NCBI GenBank assembly: GCA_004020315.1
Contig: SAQG01000001.1
Location: 248,001-312,000, forward strand
Direction of reading: 5' to 3'
Length of the DNA stretch: 64,000 nucleotides
DNA from: Mesorhizobium sp.
GTDB lineage: Bacteria; Pseudomonadota; Alphaproteobacteria; Rhizobiales; Rhizobiaceae
The position numbers and the translations under genes are program-made. Under the pieces are notes generated by a model. That model was given only the letters and a program-made list of their open reading frames with translations, had not been told where the DNA came from and did no database searches. Of this stretch, positions 25,145-32,864 are shown piece after piece (the first letter of the stretch is position 1; each line of letters opens with the position of its first letter).

Positions 25145-26949
25145 ATCTGTTCACCCGGATTGGAAGTGTTCATGGACACCGGCTTGGCGAGCGGCCTGAC
25201 TTCGCCTTCGACCTCGTTGCCGACATAGACACCAAACGCGTCCTCTCGACATTCGCGAACGTAGCGGGCGAGCATCGAGCGCACGGCAGCGTCGGCGATG
25301 TTCAGCTCGGCAATCCTGCCGATGTCGACGAGCCGGACCTTGCCGTTGCTGGAGTGGGGCGCGTCAACCGTGCCGCGGTAGTAGACATGCGTTCGCGATG
25401 GGTTTGCTGCGTCGTCCCAGACCGCAAACAGGAAACCGAGATGAGCATCGATGGCTTTCGCAGCGAGGCGTCCCCTGAGGCTTCGCGTGTCGCTGGGGGT
25501 TCCAAGTCCTCGGCCCGCCGGCAATTCGAAAAAGCCGTCGGCGGTTTCGAAGAACAGCACGCGGCCGTCATCTTCGAGGATCGCGCCAACCTCCATGTCG
25601 GGTGGCGCCGCCGCCAGCGCTTCCTGGCTGAGACCGGGCGAGACATAGGCGCCACGGCAGTAGCCGAGCGGCTGCGAGGAATTGTGGGAAAATTCGCGAA
25701 CGCGGCCGATGAGGATCGAATGGTCGCCGGCGTCGATCAATTGCTCCATGTCACAGTCAAACGTTGCCACCGATCCACCGAGCAGCGGGCTGCCCGTCGC
25801 GCCGGAGCGCCATTCGACAGCCGAGAACTTGTCCTGCGATTTCGAAGCGAAGACGCCGGACGCGGCTCTCTGTTCCTCGGAGAGCACGTTGATGGCAAAG
25901 CACTTCGAGGTCGAAAACACAGGATGACCCAGCGCTTTCTTGGCGATGCAAACCAGCACAAGCGGCGGATCGAGCGAAACGGATGTAAACGAATTGGCGG
26001 TGAAGCCTCGAGGCTCTCCCTCCGGCCCGATCGCGGTGACGATGGTAACGCCGGTCAGGAAGGAGCCGAGCGCCCGCCTGAATTCGACCGCGTCGAAGGC
26101 TGTATCCATCGCCGGTCGCTCCGGTGTGCTTGCGCCGTCGTTGCTCTCGAGAAAATCGACAATGCGCCGTGTGACCATGTCAGGCGAGGCTACGGCCATC
26201 ATGTGTCGTTCGCCCTCCAGAACGACGCAGCGACCGCGCGGCGCGAGGCGGGCCATCGCCGCCGACATCGCAGGTGACGAATTCCTGTCCTCGGAGCCGG
26301 TCATGAACAGTGCCGGCATCGCGAGACCGGGAAGACGATCGCCATGCGCCGCATCCGCGTGGGCGAAAAGTCGATATGTGCGCGCATAGCCGTCGCGGTT
26401 GACGCTTTGCAGTGCCGCGCGCGTCGTCCTTGCAGCCTCGGCCAAGGGATCGGGGACCGGGTTGCCGAACCAGCGTGCGATCGTTGCGTCCGTCCCTGAC
26501 GGGTTTTCCGCGCCATTCAATTCGGCGGCGCGCTCGCGCACCGCCTGCGCAAGGTCCGCCGGGCGGCGAAACACTGCGTTGAGCGACACGAGGCTGCGGA
26601 CCCGTTCGGGTGCATCGAGAGCGATTTCCTGCCCGACCAGCGCCCCCATCGAATGGCCAACGATCGAGACGGCATCCAGGCCAAGGTGATCAAGAAGCCC
26701 GATTGCCTGTGCGGCATAGTCGGCAAGGCTGGCATTCTCGGGCGGCAGCGGCGACTGGCCATGCCCTAGCATGTCTATCGCGATCACATCCCATCTGTCC
26801 TTCATCAGCTCGATCTGGGGTGCCCAGATCGCCGCGTTCATGCCGACGCCGTGGATGAGGAGGACTGGCGCGCCGGATCCGGCGCGGATGAAGCCGGTGC
26901 CATCAGGCGCCGTTCCGCGATGCCAGCCACGGTCCGTCAGCTCAGCCAT
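25141..26949 (-). CDS. fusion of alpha/beta hydrolase, flavin reductase and Nudix-like domain
   Basis: 602 residues from ATG 26949. Residues 1-275 are an alpha/beta hydrolase (LIHGVGMNAAIW, nucleophile elbow IVGHSMGALVGQE, acid in MTGSEDRNS, histidine in EGERHMM). A short linker (ASTPERPAM) leads at residue 281 to an internal methionine starting a flavin reductase domain (FRRALGSFLTGVTIVTAIG, RGFTANSFTSVSLDPPLVLV). Residues from about 445 form a Nudix-like domain (VGAILEDDGRVLFFETADGF) that lacks the catalytic glutamates of the Nudix box. These parts are usually separate proteins, like RutD and RutF of pyrimidine degradation. It overlaps DUF1185 by 8 bases. Confidence 0.9.
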   Translation of the reverse strand: MAELTDRGWHRGTAPDGTGFIRAGSGAPVLLIHGVGMNAAIWAPQIELMKDRWDVIAIDMLGHGQSPLPPENASLADYAAQAIGLLDHLGLDAVSIVGHSMGALVGQEIALDAPERVRSLVSLNAVFRRPADLAQAVRERAAELNGAENPSGTDATIARWFGNPVPDPLAEAARTTRAALQSVNRDGYARTYRLFAHADAAHGDRLPGLAMPALFMTGSEDRNSSPAMSAAMARLAPRGRCVVLEGERHMMAVASPDMVTRRIVDFLESNDGASTPERPAMDTAFDAVEFRRALGSFLTGVTIVTAIGPEGEPRGFTANSFTSVSLDPPLVLVCIAKKALGHPVFSTSKCFAINVLSEEQRAASGVFASKSQDKFSAVEWRSGATGSPLLGGSVATFDCDMEQLIDAGDHSILIGRVREFSHNSSQPLGYCRGAYVSPGLSQEALAAAPPDMEVGAILEDDGRVLFFETADGFFELPAGRGLGTPSDTRSLRGRLAAKAIDAHLGFLFAVWDDAANPSRTHVYYRGTVDAPHSSNGKVRLVDIGRIAELNIADAAVRSMLARYVRECREDAFGVYVGNEVEGEVRPLAKPVSMNTSNPGEQI

Positions 26950-27529
26950 GCAGGTCGCCGACCTCCTTGAGATCCTGGTAGCGGTCGCCGATGCGATGAT
27001 GCGGTCGTCCGCCGATCGAGGCGCCAAGCGCCACCACCAGCTCGTCCGGCGCCGGTGCGTCGCCGATCTGGAAATGCACCGTCAGGTAGTGCGAACGTCG
27101 GCCTTCATCGTTCTTGTCCATGAGCGGGATCACGATCGGCGTGTTCGGCCCGCCACGCAGATTGGTGAAGGCAAGATAGGTCTTGGCGCCGACGGCACGT
27201 CGATAGTGGTTGCCGAAATGCAGAGTATGGATGAGCGCGGAGGCATGCTCGATCTCGCCAGATGTACCGCAGATCGCGGCCTTGCCGTAGCCTTCGATCG
27301 CTTCGCCCGCTCCGGCGACTGCGAGGATTTCATGGGTCAGCATCTCCCCCAAAACCGGCGCATAGGCGCGGATCTCGGGAGAAAGGTCCTCGGTGAAACC
27401 GCGACCGGCCCAGGGATTGTCGAGCACTGCCGCCACGCCGATCAGGCGCAGCGGCCGGGGGGCCACCTTGCCGCCTTCAATCAGCGTGTTCTCAACATAG
27501 GTGACGATTTTTCGGATGGCCGGCTTCAT
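26942..27529 (-). CDS. amino acid synthesis family protein (DUF1185)
   Basis: 195 residues from ATG 27529, preceded by GAGG; a TTG one codon upstream is in frame but too close to that site. The sequence (KPAIRKIVTYVENTLIEGG, PRPLRLIGVAAVLDNPWAG, KAAICGTSGEIEHASALIH, GGPNTPIVIPLMDKNDEG) is that of the DUF1185/AA_synth family, whose biochemical role is not established. It is the promoter-proximal gene of the minus-strand monooxygenase operon and faces the GntR gene across the operator at 27591-27604. Confidence 0.88.
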   Translation of the reverse strand: MKPAIRKIVTYVENTLIEGGKVAPRPLRLIGVAAVLDNPWAGRGFTEDLSPEIRAYAPVLGEMLTHEILAVAGAGEAIEGYGKAAICGTSGEIEHASALIHTLHFGNHYRRAVGAKTYLAFTNLRGGPNTPIVIPLMDKNDEGRRSHYLTVHFQIGDAPAPDELVVALGASIGGRPHHRIGDRYQDLKEVGDLHG

Positions 27530-27590
27530 CAAGTCCTCGGTGGTTGATCGGGCCGAAGCGTCCGGAAGATTCCTTTCGCCGCGATCATCT

Positions 27591-27604
27591 TATGGTATAC
27601 CATA
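27591..27604. promoter_or_regulatory. perfect palindromic operator, probable GntR (FCD-type) site
   Basis: TATGGTATACCATA is a perfect 14-base palindrome in the intergenic space between the divergent DUF1185 gene (starts 27529) and the GntR gene (starts 27675). Its core TGGTATACCA fits the known FadR/FCD-type GntR consensus of TNGTNNNACNA form. It probably controls both directions. Binding itself is inferred. Confidence 0.72.
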
Positions 27605-27674
27605 CTATGGAGGACCAAATCCCTTGTCAACGGATCGTCGAATCTGTTTCCTTGCGGATGCTGGAGTAGATAAA

Positions 27675-28346
27675 TTGGCCGACGACACACTCAGGATCGA
27701 ACGATCCACCAAGACGCTGAGAACGCTGGCGTTGGAGCGCATGCGCGACGCGATCATGGGGTTTCACTTCCAGCCCGGCGAACGGTTGGTCGAGCGGCGG
27801 CTTTGCGACCAGCTCGGCGTCAGTCGCTCGGTGGTGCGCGAAGTTCTGCGGCAGTTGGAGACCGAGGGGCTTGTCCAGATGATACCAGGCCACGGACCGG
27901 CCGTGGCTCGCCCAGATCTCAGCCGCACCGACGAGATCTATGAACTGCGCGCCCTGATGGAGGGCATCGCGGCGCGCGCCTGCGCGATGACGGCGACGCA
28001 GGACCAGATCGCCGCGCTTGAGCGCGCATTGGATGTGCTGCTCACGGCGTGGGCCTCAGCCAATCCGATCGAGGTGATGCGGGCGACGACAAAATTCTAT
28101 GAAGTGCTTTTCGATGCCGCCGACAAGCGCATCGCCTGGGAGATCGTCCAGGGTCTGAACGTCCGCATCAACCAGTTGCGTTCCATGACCATCGCTTCGA
28201 AGAATCGTCGCGATGCTGCAATTGCCGAAATGACCGACATCATGAACGCGATCAAATCGCGCAACGGCGATGACGCCGAAGCCGCAGCCCGGCGGCATGT
28301 GGAGCAGGCGTGGCGGATTGCGCAACAGACCCTTCGCGATAGCTGA
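27675..28346 (+). CDS. GntR-family regulator with FCD effector domain
   Basis: 223 residues from a TTG start at 27675, preceded at suitable distance by GGAG; no ATG precedes the DNA-binding domain. The winged helix (FQPGERLVERRLCDQLGVSR, SVVREVLRQLETEGLVQMIP) is followed by an all-helical FCD domain (YELRALMEGIAARACAMTAT onward). It sits between two divergent catabolic operons and likely senses a shared metabolite. The FCD metal/ligand histidines are only partly present: one is visible in RRHVEQAW near the C-terminus. Confidence 0.88.
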   Translation: MADDTLRIERSTKTLRTLALERMRDAIMGFHFQPGERLVERRLCDQLGVSRSVVREVLRQLETEGLVQMIPGHGPAVARPDLSRTDEIYELRALMEGIAARACAMTATQDQIAALERALDVLLTAWASANPIEVMRATTKFYEVLFDAADKRIAWEIVQGLNVRINQLRSMTIASKNRRDAAIAEMTDIMNAIKSRNGDDAEAAARRHVEQAWRIAQQTLRDS

Positions 28347-28358
28347 AGCAGAAACGGC

Positions 28359-28434
28359 CTATGCCACAAGGGCAATTCTATACGGTTTGGTCGTTCTGGG
28401 CGCTGTCATGGCGTTGCGCGAACGGCGGCTGCAA
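28359..28434 (+). pseudogene. possible relic of a membrane-protein C-terminus
   Basis: One frame between the GntR stop and the SDR start encodes YATRAILYGLVVLGAVMALR ERRLQ and a stop. This is a single hydrophobic helix with a positively charged end, like the last helix of an ABC permease. It is short, has no start, and could be chance. Given the many relics in this window it is worth recording, but the family cannot be named. Confidence 0.25.
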
Positions 28435-28451
28435 TGAGGAGGACAGGGACG

Positions 28452-29273
28452 ATGAGCGCCAGGGCGTTGAGTAGAGGGGCACCGTCGTCGACGGACGATT
28501 TTCTGACCGGGCTGAAGGGGCAGCGCGTGCTGGTGACGGCAGGTGCCGGCGGCATCGGCTTGGCCATTGCCGACACGCTGTCGCGGCTCGGCGCGCATAT
28601 CGTCGTTTGCGACGTTTCCGACGAGGCGCTGGCCGCTGCTCCGGACAAGATCGCCCTCGTCGCCGCGGTCAAGGCCGATGTCTCGCGCGAAGACGACGTC
28701 GACCGGCTGTTCGAGACCGTTACGGAAAAGCTCGGCGGGCTCGACGCGCTGATCAACAATGCCGGCATCGCCGGGCCGAGCGGCGGCGTCGATGAAATCG
28801 ATCCAGCGGACTGGCGGCGCTGCATCGACATCTGCCTGACCGGCCAGTTCCTCTGCGCCAGGCGCGCCGTGCCGCTGATCAAGGCGGCGGGCGGCGGCTC
28901 GATCGTCTCGATGTCGTCCGCCGCCGGCCGCCATGGTTACGCTTTCCGCACACCCTATTCGGCGGCCAAGTTCGGCGTCATCGGTTTCACGCAAAGCCTC
29001 GCCAAGGAACTCGGGCCGCACGGCATAAGGGTCAACGCCATCCTGCCCGGCATCATCGAGGGACCACGCATCGACAAGGTCATCGCCGACCGGGCCAAGC
29101 AGCTCGGTGTGTCGAACGAGGAGATGACGGAGCGCTATCTCCAGAACATCTCGCTGCGCCGCATGACGAGCCCCTATGACGTCGCCGCGATGGTCGCCTT
29201 CCTGCTGTCCGATGCGGGGATCAACATTTCCGGCCAGTCGCTCGGCGTCGACGGCAACGTCGAAACGCTTTGA
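28452..29273 (+). CDS. short-chain dehydrogenase/reductase
   Basis: 273 residues from ATG 28452, 8 bases after an AGGAGGA site (an upstream ATG at 28434 lies before that site). The nucleotide-binding motif is VTAGAGGIGLAIADTLS. NNAGIAGPSG follows. The catalytic serine is in IVSMSSAAGRHGYAFRTPYS and the tyrosine/lysine pair is in PYSAAKFGVIGFT. It is probably NAD-dependent and oxidises a hydroxy group. It starts the plus-strand operon that continues with a hydroxyacyl dehydrogenase and BKACE. Confidence 0.93.
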   Translation: MSARALSRGAPSSTDDFLTGLKGQRVLVTAGAGGIGLAIADTLSRLGAHIVVCDVSDEALAAAPDKIALVAAVKADVSREDDVDRLFETVTEKLGGLDALINNAGIAGPSGGVDEIDPADWRRCIDICLTGQFLCARRAVPLIKAAGGGSIVSMSSAAGRHGYAFRTPYSAAKFGVIGFTQSLAKELGPHGIRVNAILPGIIEGPRIDKVIADRAKQLGVSNEEMTERYLQNISLRRMTSPYDVAAMVAFLLSDAGINISGQSLGVDGNVETL

Positions 29274-29283
29274 GGAGCGGACG

Positions 29284-30231
29284 ATGACGAAGGTAGCGAT
29301 TGTCGGCAGCGGCTTCATCGGACGGGCCTGGGCGATCAGCTTCGCCCGCGCTGGACACGATGTGCGGATGTGGGACCAGTCGCCGGCCGCGACGGCCGGC
29401 GCGCACGATTACATCGCCGGCGTTCTGGGCGACCTCGCCGCGAACGATCTGCTGCGGGGGCAGGCGATCGATGTCGTGCTTGACCGGATCACCATCGTGG
29501 CGGAACTGGGCGAGGCGCTGGCCGATGCGGTCCATATCCAGGAGAACACGCCCGAAAACCTCGACGTGAAGCGCGAGGTATTCTCTCGGATCGACGCCCT
29601 TGCCGGTCCGCAAGCGGTGATCGCCAGTTCCACCTCGGCATTGCTGCCGTCGAAATTCACCGACCATCTGCAAGGGCGGCACCGCTGCCTGGTCGTGCAT
29701 CCGATCAATCCGCCCTACCTCATCCCGGCTGCGGAAGTCGTGCCGGCGCCATGGACCTCCCCCGAGACGGTCGAGACGACCCGCGCCTTCCTCGTCGCCG
29801 CAGGCCACGTGCCGTTGGTGATGAAGCACGAGCTCGACGGCTTCATCATGAACCGCCTGCAGGGCGCACTGCTGGAGGAGGTTTTTCGACTTGTCGCCGA
29901 CGGTTATGCCAGCGTCGAGGATGTCGACATCGGCATTCGCGACGGGCTGGCGCTGCGCTGGTCGTTCATGGGCCCGTTCGAGACGATCGACCTCAATGCG
30001 CCGGGCGGCGTACGCGACTATGTCGAGCGCTATCAGACGATCTATGCCAACATCTTCCCGCAGATGCTGCGCCGGCTCGATTGGGCCGGCGAGGTCATGG
30101 AAACGGTCGAGGCCGAGCGCCGCAAGCGCCTCCCGCGGGAAGGCCTTGGCGAACGGCAGGTCTGGCGCGACCGCCGGCTGATGGCGTTGGCGGCGCACAA
30201 GCGAAAATCGGATCAGGAGTTTGGACGATGA
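29284..30231 (+). CDS. 3-hydroxyacyl-CoA dehydrogenase family protein (carnitine/gulonate dehydrogenase-like)
   Basis: 315 residues from ATG 29284. The Rossmann motif VAIVGSGFIGRAWAISFARA is followed by NTPENLDVKREVFSRIDA, SSTSALLPSKF and the VVHPINPPYLIPAAEVVPAP segment, and a C-terminal helical domain with EVFRLVADGYASVEDVDIGI. This is the L-gulonate 3-dehydrogenase/lambda-crystallin/L-carnitine dehydrogenase branch, acting on free beta-hydroxy acids, not CoA esters. Placed immediately before BKACE, it likely makes the beta-keto acid that BKACE cleaves. The stop overlaps the next start. Confidence 0.88.
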   Translation: MTKVAIVGSGFIGRAWAISFARAGHDVRMWDQSPAATAGAHDYIAGVLGDLAANDLLRGQAIDVVLDRITIVAELGEALADAVHIQENTPENLDVKREVFSRIDALAGPQAVIASSTSALLPSKFTDHLQGRHRCLVVHPINPPYLIPAAEVVPAPWTSPETVETTRAFLVAAGHVPLVMKHELDGFIMNRLQGALLEEVFRLVADGYASVEDVDIGIRDGLALRWSFMGPFETIDLNAPGGVRDYVERYQTIYANIFPQMLRRLDWAGEVMETVEAERRKRLPREGLGERQVWRDRRLMALAAHKRKSDQEFGR

Positions 30232-31190
30232 CGGAAACAAACCGCAAGCCCGGCGCTACGCAGACCAGAGGCAAGGTTATCATCACCTGTGCGGTGACGG
30301 GGGCGATCCACACGCCGACCATGTCGCCCTATCTGCCGATCACGCCGGACCAGATCGCCTCCGAAGCGATCGCGGCGGCGGAGGCGGGTGCGGCGATTCT
30401 GCATCTGCATGCCCGCGATCCCCAGACCGGCAAGCCCGACCAGACGCCGGAGGCGTTCGCGCGTTTCCTGCCGCGCATCAAGCAGGCCACCAATGCCGCC
30501 ATCAACATCACCACTGGCGGCAGTCCCTACATGAAGGTCGAGGAGCGCGTGCGACCGGCCGCCCAGTTCAAGCCTGAGGTCGCTTCGCTCAACATGGGCT
30601 CGATCAATTTCGGGCTCCATCACCTCGTCGACAAGTACGAGACCTTCAAGTTCGACTGGGAAAGGCCGCATCTGGAAGCGACGCGCGACCTGGTCTTCCG
30701 CAACTCGTTCAAAGACATCGAGTACATTCTTGCGACCTGCTACGACAACGGCACGCGCTTTGAGTTCGAGTGCTACGACATTGCCCATCTCTACAATCTC
30801 TCGCACTTCGCCGATCGCGGGCTGGTGAAGCCGCCATTCTTCGTGCAGTCGGTATTCGGGCTGCTTGGCGGCATCGGCACGCACCCCGAAGACGTCGCCC
30901 ATATGAAGCGCACCGCCGACCGGCTGTTCGGCGACGAGTTCCGCTGGTCGGTGCTCGGTGCCGGCGCCAGCCAGTTGCGCATTGCCGCACAGTCGGCGGC
31001 GCTTGGCGGCAACATCCGCGTCGGGCTCGAAGACAGTCTGTGGGCCGGCAAGGGTAAGCTTGCCAAATCGAACGCCGAGCAGGTGGTGCTTGCCCGCAAG
31101 ATCATCGAGGGGCTTGGCATGGAAGTGGCAACGCCCGACGAGGCACGCGAAATCCTGTCATTGAAGGGCGGCGACAAGGTCGCGTTCTGA
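30228..31190 (+). CDS. beta-keto acid cleavage enzyme (BKACE, DUF849)
   Basis: 320 residues from ATG 30228 (ATGA overlap). The TIM-barrel family motifs are clear: VIITCAVTGAIHTPTMSPYL, the zinc ligands in ILHLHARDPQTGKPDQTPE, ITTGGSPYMKVEER and the late GGNIRVGLEDSLWAGKGKLA. The family condenses a beta-keto acid with acetyl-CoA, giving acetoacetate and a new acyl-CoA; members act on 3-keto-5-aminohexanoate, dehydrocarnitine and others. With the upstream dehydrogenase this fits a carnitine-like beta-hydroxy acid route. The exact substrate cannot be read from the sequence. Confidence 0.93.
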   Translation: MTETNRKPGATQTRGKVIITCAVTGAIHTPTMSPYLPITPDQIASEAIAAAEAGAAILHLHARDPQTGKPDQTPEAFARFLPRIKQATNAAINITTGGSPYMKVEERVRPAAQFKPEVASLNMGSINFGLHHLVDKYETFKFDWERPHLEATRDLVFRNSFKDIEYILATCYDNGTRFEFECYDIAHLYNLSHFADRGLVKPPFFVQSVFGLLGGIGTHPEDVAHMKRTADRLFGDEFRWSVLGAGASQLRIAAQSAALGGNIRVGLEDSLWAGKGKLAKSNAEQVVLARKIIEGLGMEVATPDEAREILSLKGGDKVAF

Positions 31191-31234
31191 GGCGGCTCGC
31201 CTGCCGCCGCACGTGCCAATAGAATAGGGATGGC

Positions 31235-31500
31235 ATGAAGATCGAAGTCGTGGTGGATGTGAAGACCACACTAGGCGAAGGGCCGTTGTGGGATGTCGAA
31301 CAGGAGCGCCTCTACTGGATCGACAGTTTCGACGGACGGGTGTTTCGGGCGACCGCCGACGGTCGGGAGATCCGTTGCTGGGATGTGCCGATGAAGATCG
31401 GCTGCCACGCTTCCCCGGCGATGGCGTCCTGCGCGGCAGCCTGTTCGCCATATCCAGCCCTGGCATCAAAGGCGTTGCGGAACAACGCTTCGCCGGATGA
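31235..31500 (+). pseudogene. SMP-30/gluconolactonase family gene with large internal deletion
   Basis: The first 57 codons are a good SMP-30 N-terminus (VVVDVKTTLGEGPLWDVEQE, RLYWIDSFDGRVFRATADG, with the metal-binding glutamate in EGPLW). The sequence then jumps, in another frame, to DGVLRGSLFAISSPGIKGVA EQRFAG and a stop at 31498-31500, which is the normal C-terminus. About 200 central codons are missing. The original product would have been a sugar lactonase or similar hydrolase. Confidence 0.85.
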
Positions 31501-31538
31501 CGGCGGCTGCAAAAGGGGATAGAGGCGAATAGAGAAAA

Positions 31539-31548
31539 CGAGCGCTCG
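31539..31548. promoter_or_regulatory. palindrome upstream of acyl-CoA dehydrogenase gene
   Basis: CGAGCGCTCG is a perfect 10-base palindrome followed by a further CTCG repeat, 77 bases before the acyl-CoA dehydrogenase start. TetR-family repressors of acyl-CoA metabolism use GC-rich sites of this kind. No TetR gene is in the window, so the regulator is unknown and the site may be fortuitous. Confidence 0.3.
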
Positions 31549-31624
31549 CTCGATTTCTGCTTTTCGGCGATCTCGTCCATAGAGATCGATCGTGGCCACC
31601 TCGTCTCATAGCTGTGAGTTTTCG

Positions 31625-32836
31625 ATGAACTTCGACATTCCAGCCCGCACCGAAGATTACCGCGTCCGCATTGCCGACTTCGTCGAGCGTGAAATACTGC
31701 CGCTCGAAGCCGACAAGATGTCCTATGACGCGTATGGAAATATCGCCTTGCCGCTGCTGGAGACGCTTCGCGCCAAGGCGCGGATGGCGGGGCTGTGGTG
31801 CCTGCAGCTCAAGCCCGAAACCGGCGGCGCCGGCCTCGGCAAGATGGACATGGCGGTCTGCTACGAGGAGATGAACCGGTCGATCTTCGGACCTGTGGCG
31901 TTCAATTCGGCAGCGCCCGATGACGGCAACATGATGGTTCTGGAGGCGCTCGGCACGCCAGCGCAGAAGGAAAAATGGCTGAAGCCGATCGTCGAGGGCA
32001 AGGTGCGCTCGGCCTTTGCCATGACCGAACCGCACCCCGGCGGCGGCTCGGATCCCTCAATGATCATGACGCGTGCGGAGCGGCGCGGCGACAAATATGT
32101 CGTGACCGGCCGCAAATGGTTCATCACCGGCGCGGAGGAGGCCAGCCATTTCATTCTGATCGCGCGAACCTCGGACGACCCGCGCCATGGTCTGTCGGCG
32201 CTGTTGTTCCACAAGGACCAGCCGGGCTGGCGCATCATGCGCCGCATCGAGATCATGGGCCCGGAGGAGCATGGCGGGCATTGCGAGCTGGAGTTCGACG
32301 GGCTCGAAATTCCTGTCGAAGACATGCTGGTCGGCGAGGGCAGGGGCATGAAGGTGACGCAGGTGCGGCTCGGCCCGGCGCGACTTACCCACTGCATGCG
32401 CTGGCTCGGACTGTCCAAGCGCTGCGTCGAGATCGCGCACGCATACGCTGCCGAGCGCCATAGTTTCGGCCAGCGCCTCGCCGACCGCGAAAGCGTCCAG
32501 ATGAAGCTCGGCGACCTAGCCATGCGCATCGAGATCGGCCGCATTCTGGTGATGAAGGCTGCGTGGGAGCTGGATCGCGGCGGCTTTGCCCGCAAGGAAG
32601 TGTCGATGGCCAAGGTCCAGGTCGCCAATGTGCTGCATGACGCGGCCGATGTGGCGATCCAGATCAATGGCGCGCGAGGCTATTCCAAGGACACGGTGCT
32701 CGAATGGATCTACCGCTATGCTCGTCAGGCGCGGCTGGTCGACGGTGCCGATGAGGTCCACAAGATGGTGCTGAACCGTTTCCTCAACGAGGAGGAGAGG
32801 GGTTTTTGGCGCTGGACTGTCGAAGGCGAGGCGTAG
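31625..32836 (+). CDS. acyl-CoA dehydrogenase, ACAD10/11-like
   Basis: 403 residues from ATG 31625. FAD/substrate motifs are AFAMTEPHPGGGSDPSMI and VVTGRKWFITGAEEASHFIL. The C-terminal helical domain has ERHSFGQRLADRESVQMKLG and INGARGYSKDTVLEWIYRYA, then RLVDGADEVHKMVLNRFL. The GADEVH element, in place of the usual EGTSEI-type sequence, is typical of the ACAD10/ACAD11 branch. It is 28 bases upstream of a kinase gene that matches the kinase domain fused to ACAD10/11 in eukaryotes. Confidence 0.92.
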   Translation: MNFDIPARTEDYRVRIADFVEREILPLEADKMSYDAYGNIALPLLETLRAKARMAGLWCLQLKPETGGAGLGKMDMAVCYEEMNRSIFGPVAFNSAAPDDGNMMVLEALGTPAQKEKWLKPIVEGKVRSAFAMTEPHPGGGSDPSMIMTRAERRGDKYVVTGRKWFITGAEEASHFILIARTSDDPRHGLSALLFHKDQPGWRIMRRIEIMGPEEHGGHCELEFDGLEIPVEDMLVGEGRGMKVTQVRLGPARLTHCMRWLGLSKRCVEIAHAYAAERHSFGQRLADRESVQMKLGDLAMRIEIGRILVMKAAWELDRGGFARKEVSMAKVQVANVLHDAADVAIQINGARGYSKDTVLEWIYRYARQARLVDGADEVHKMVLNRFLNEEERGFWRWTVEGEA

Positions 32837-32864
32837 GGGACGCGGTGGCGTCTCAGGAGGAAAG

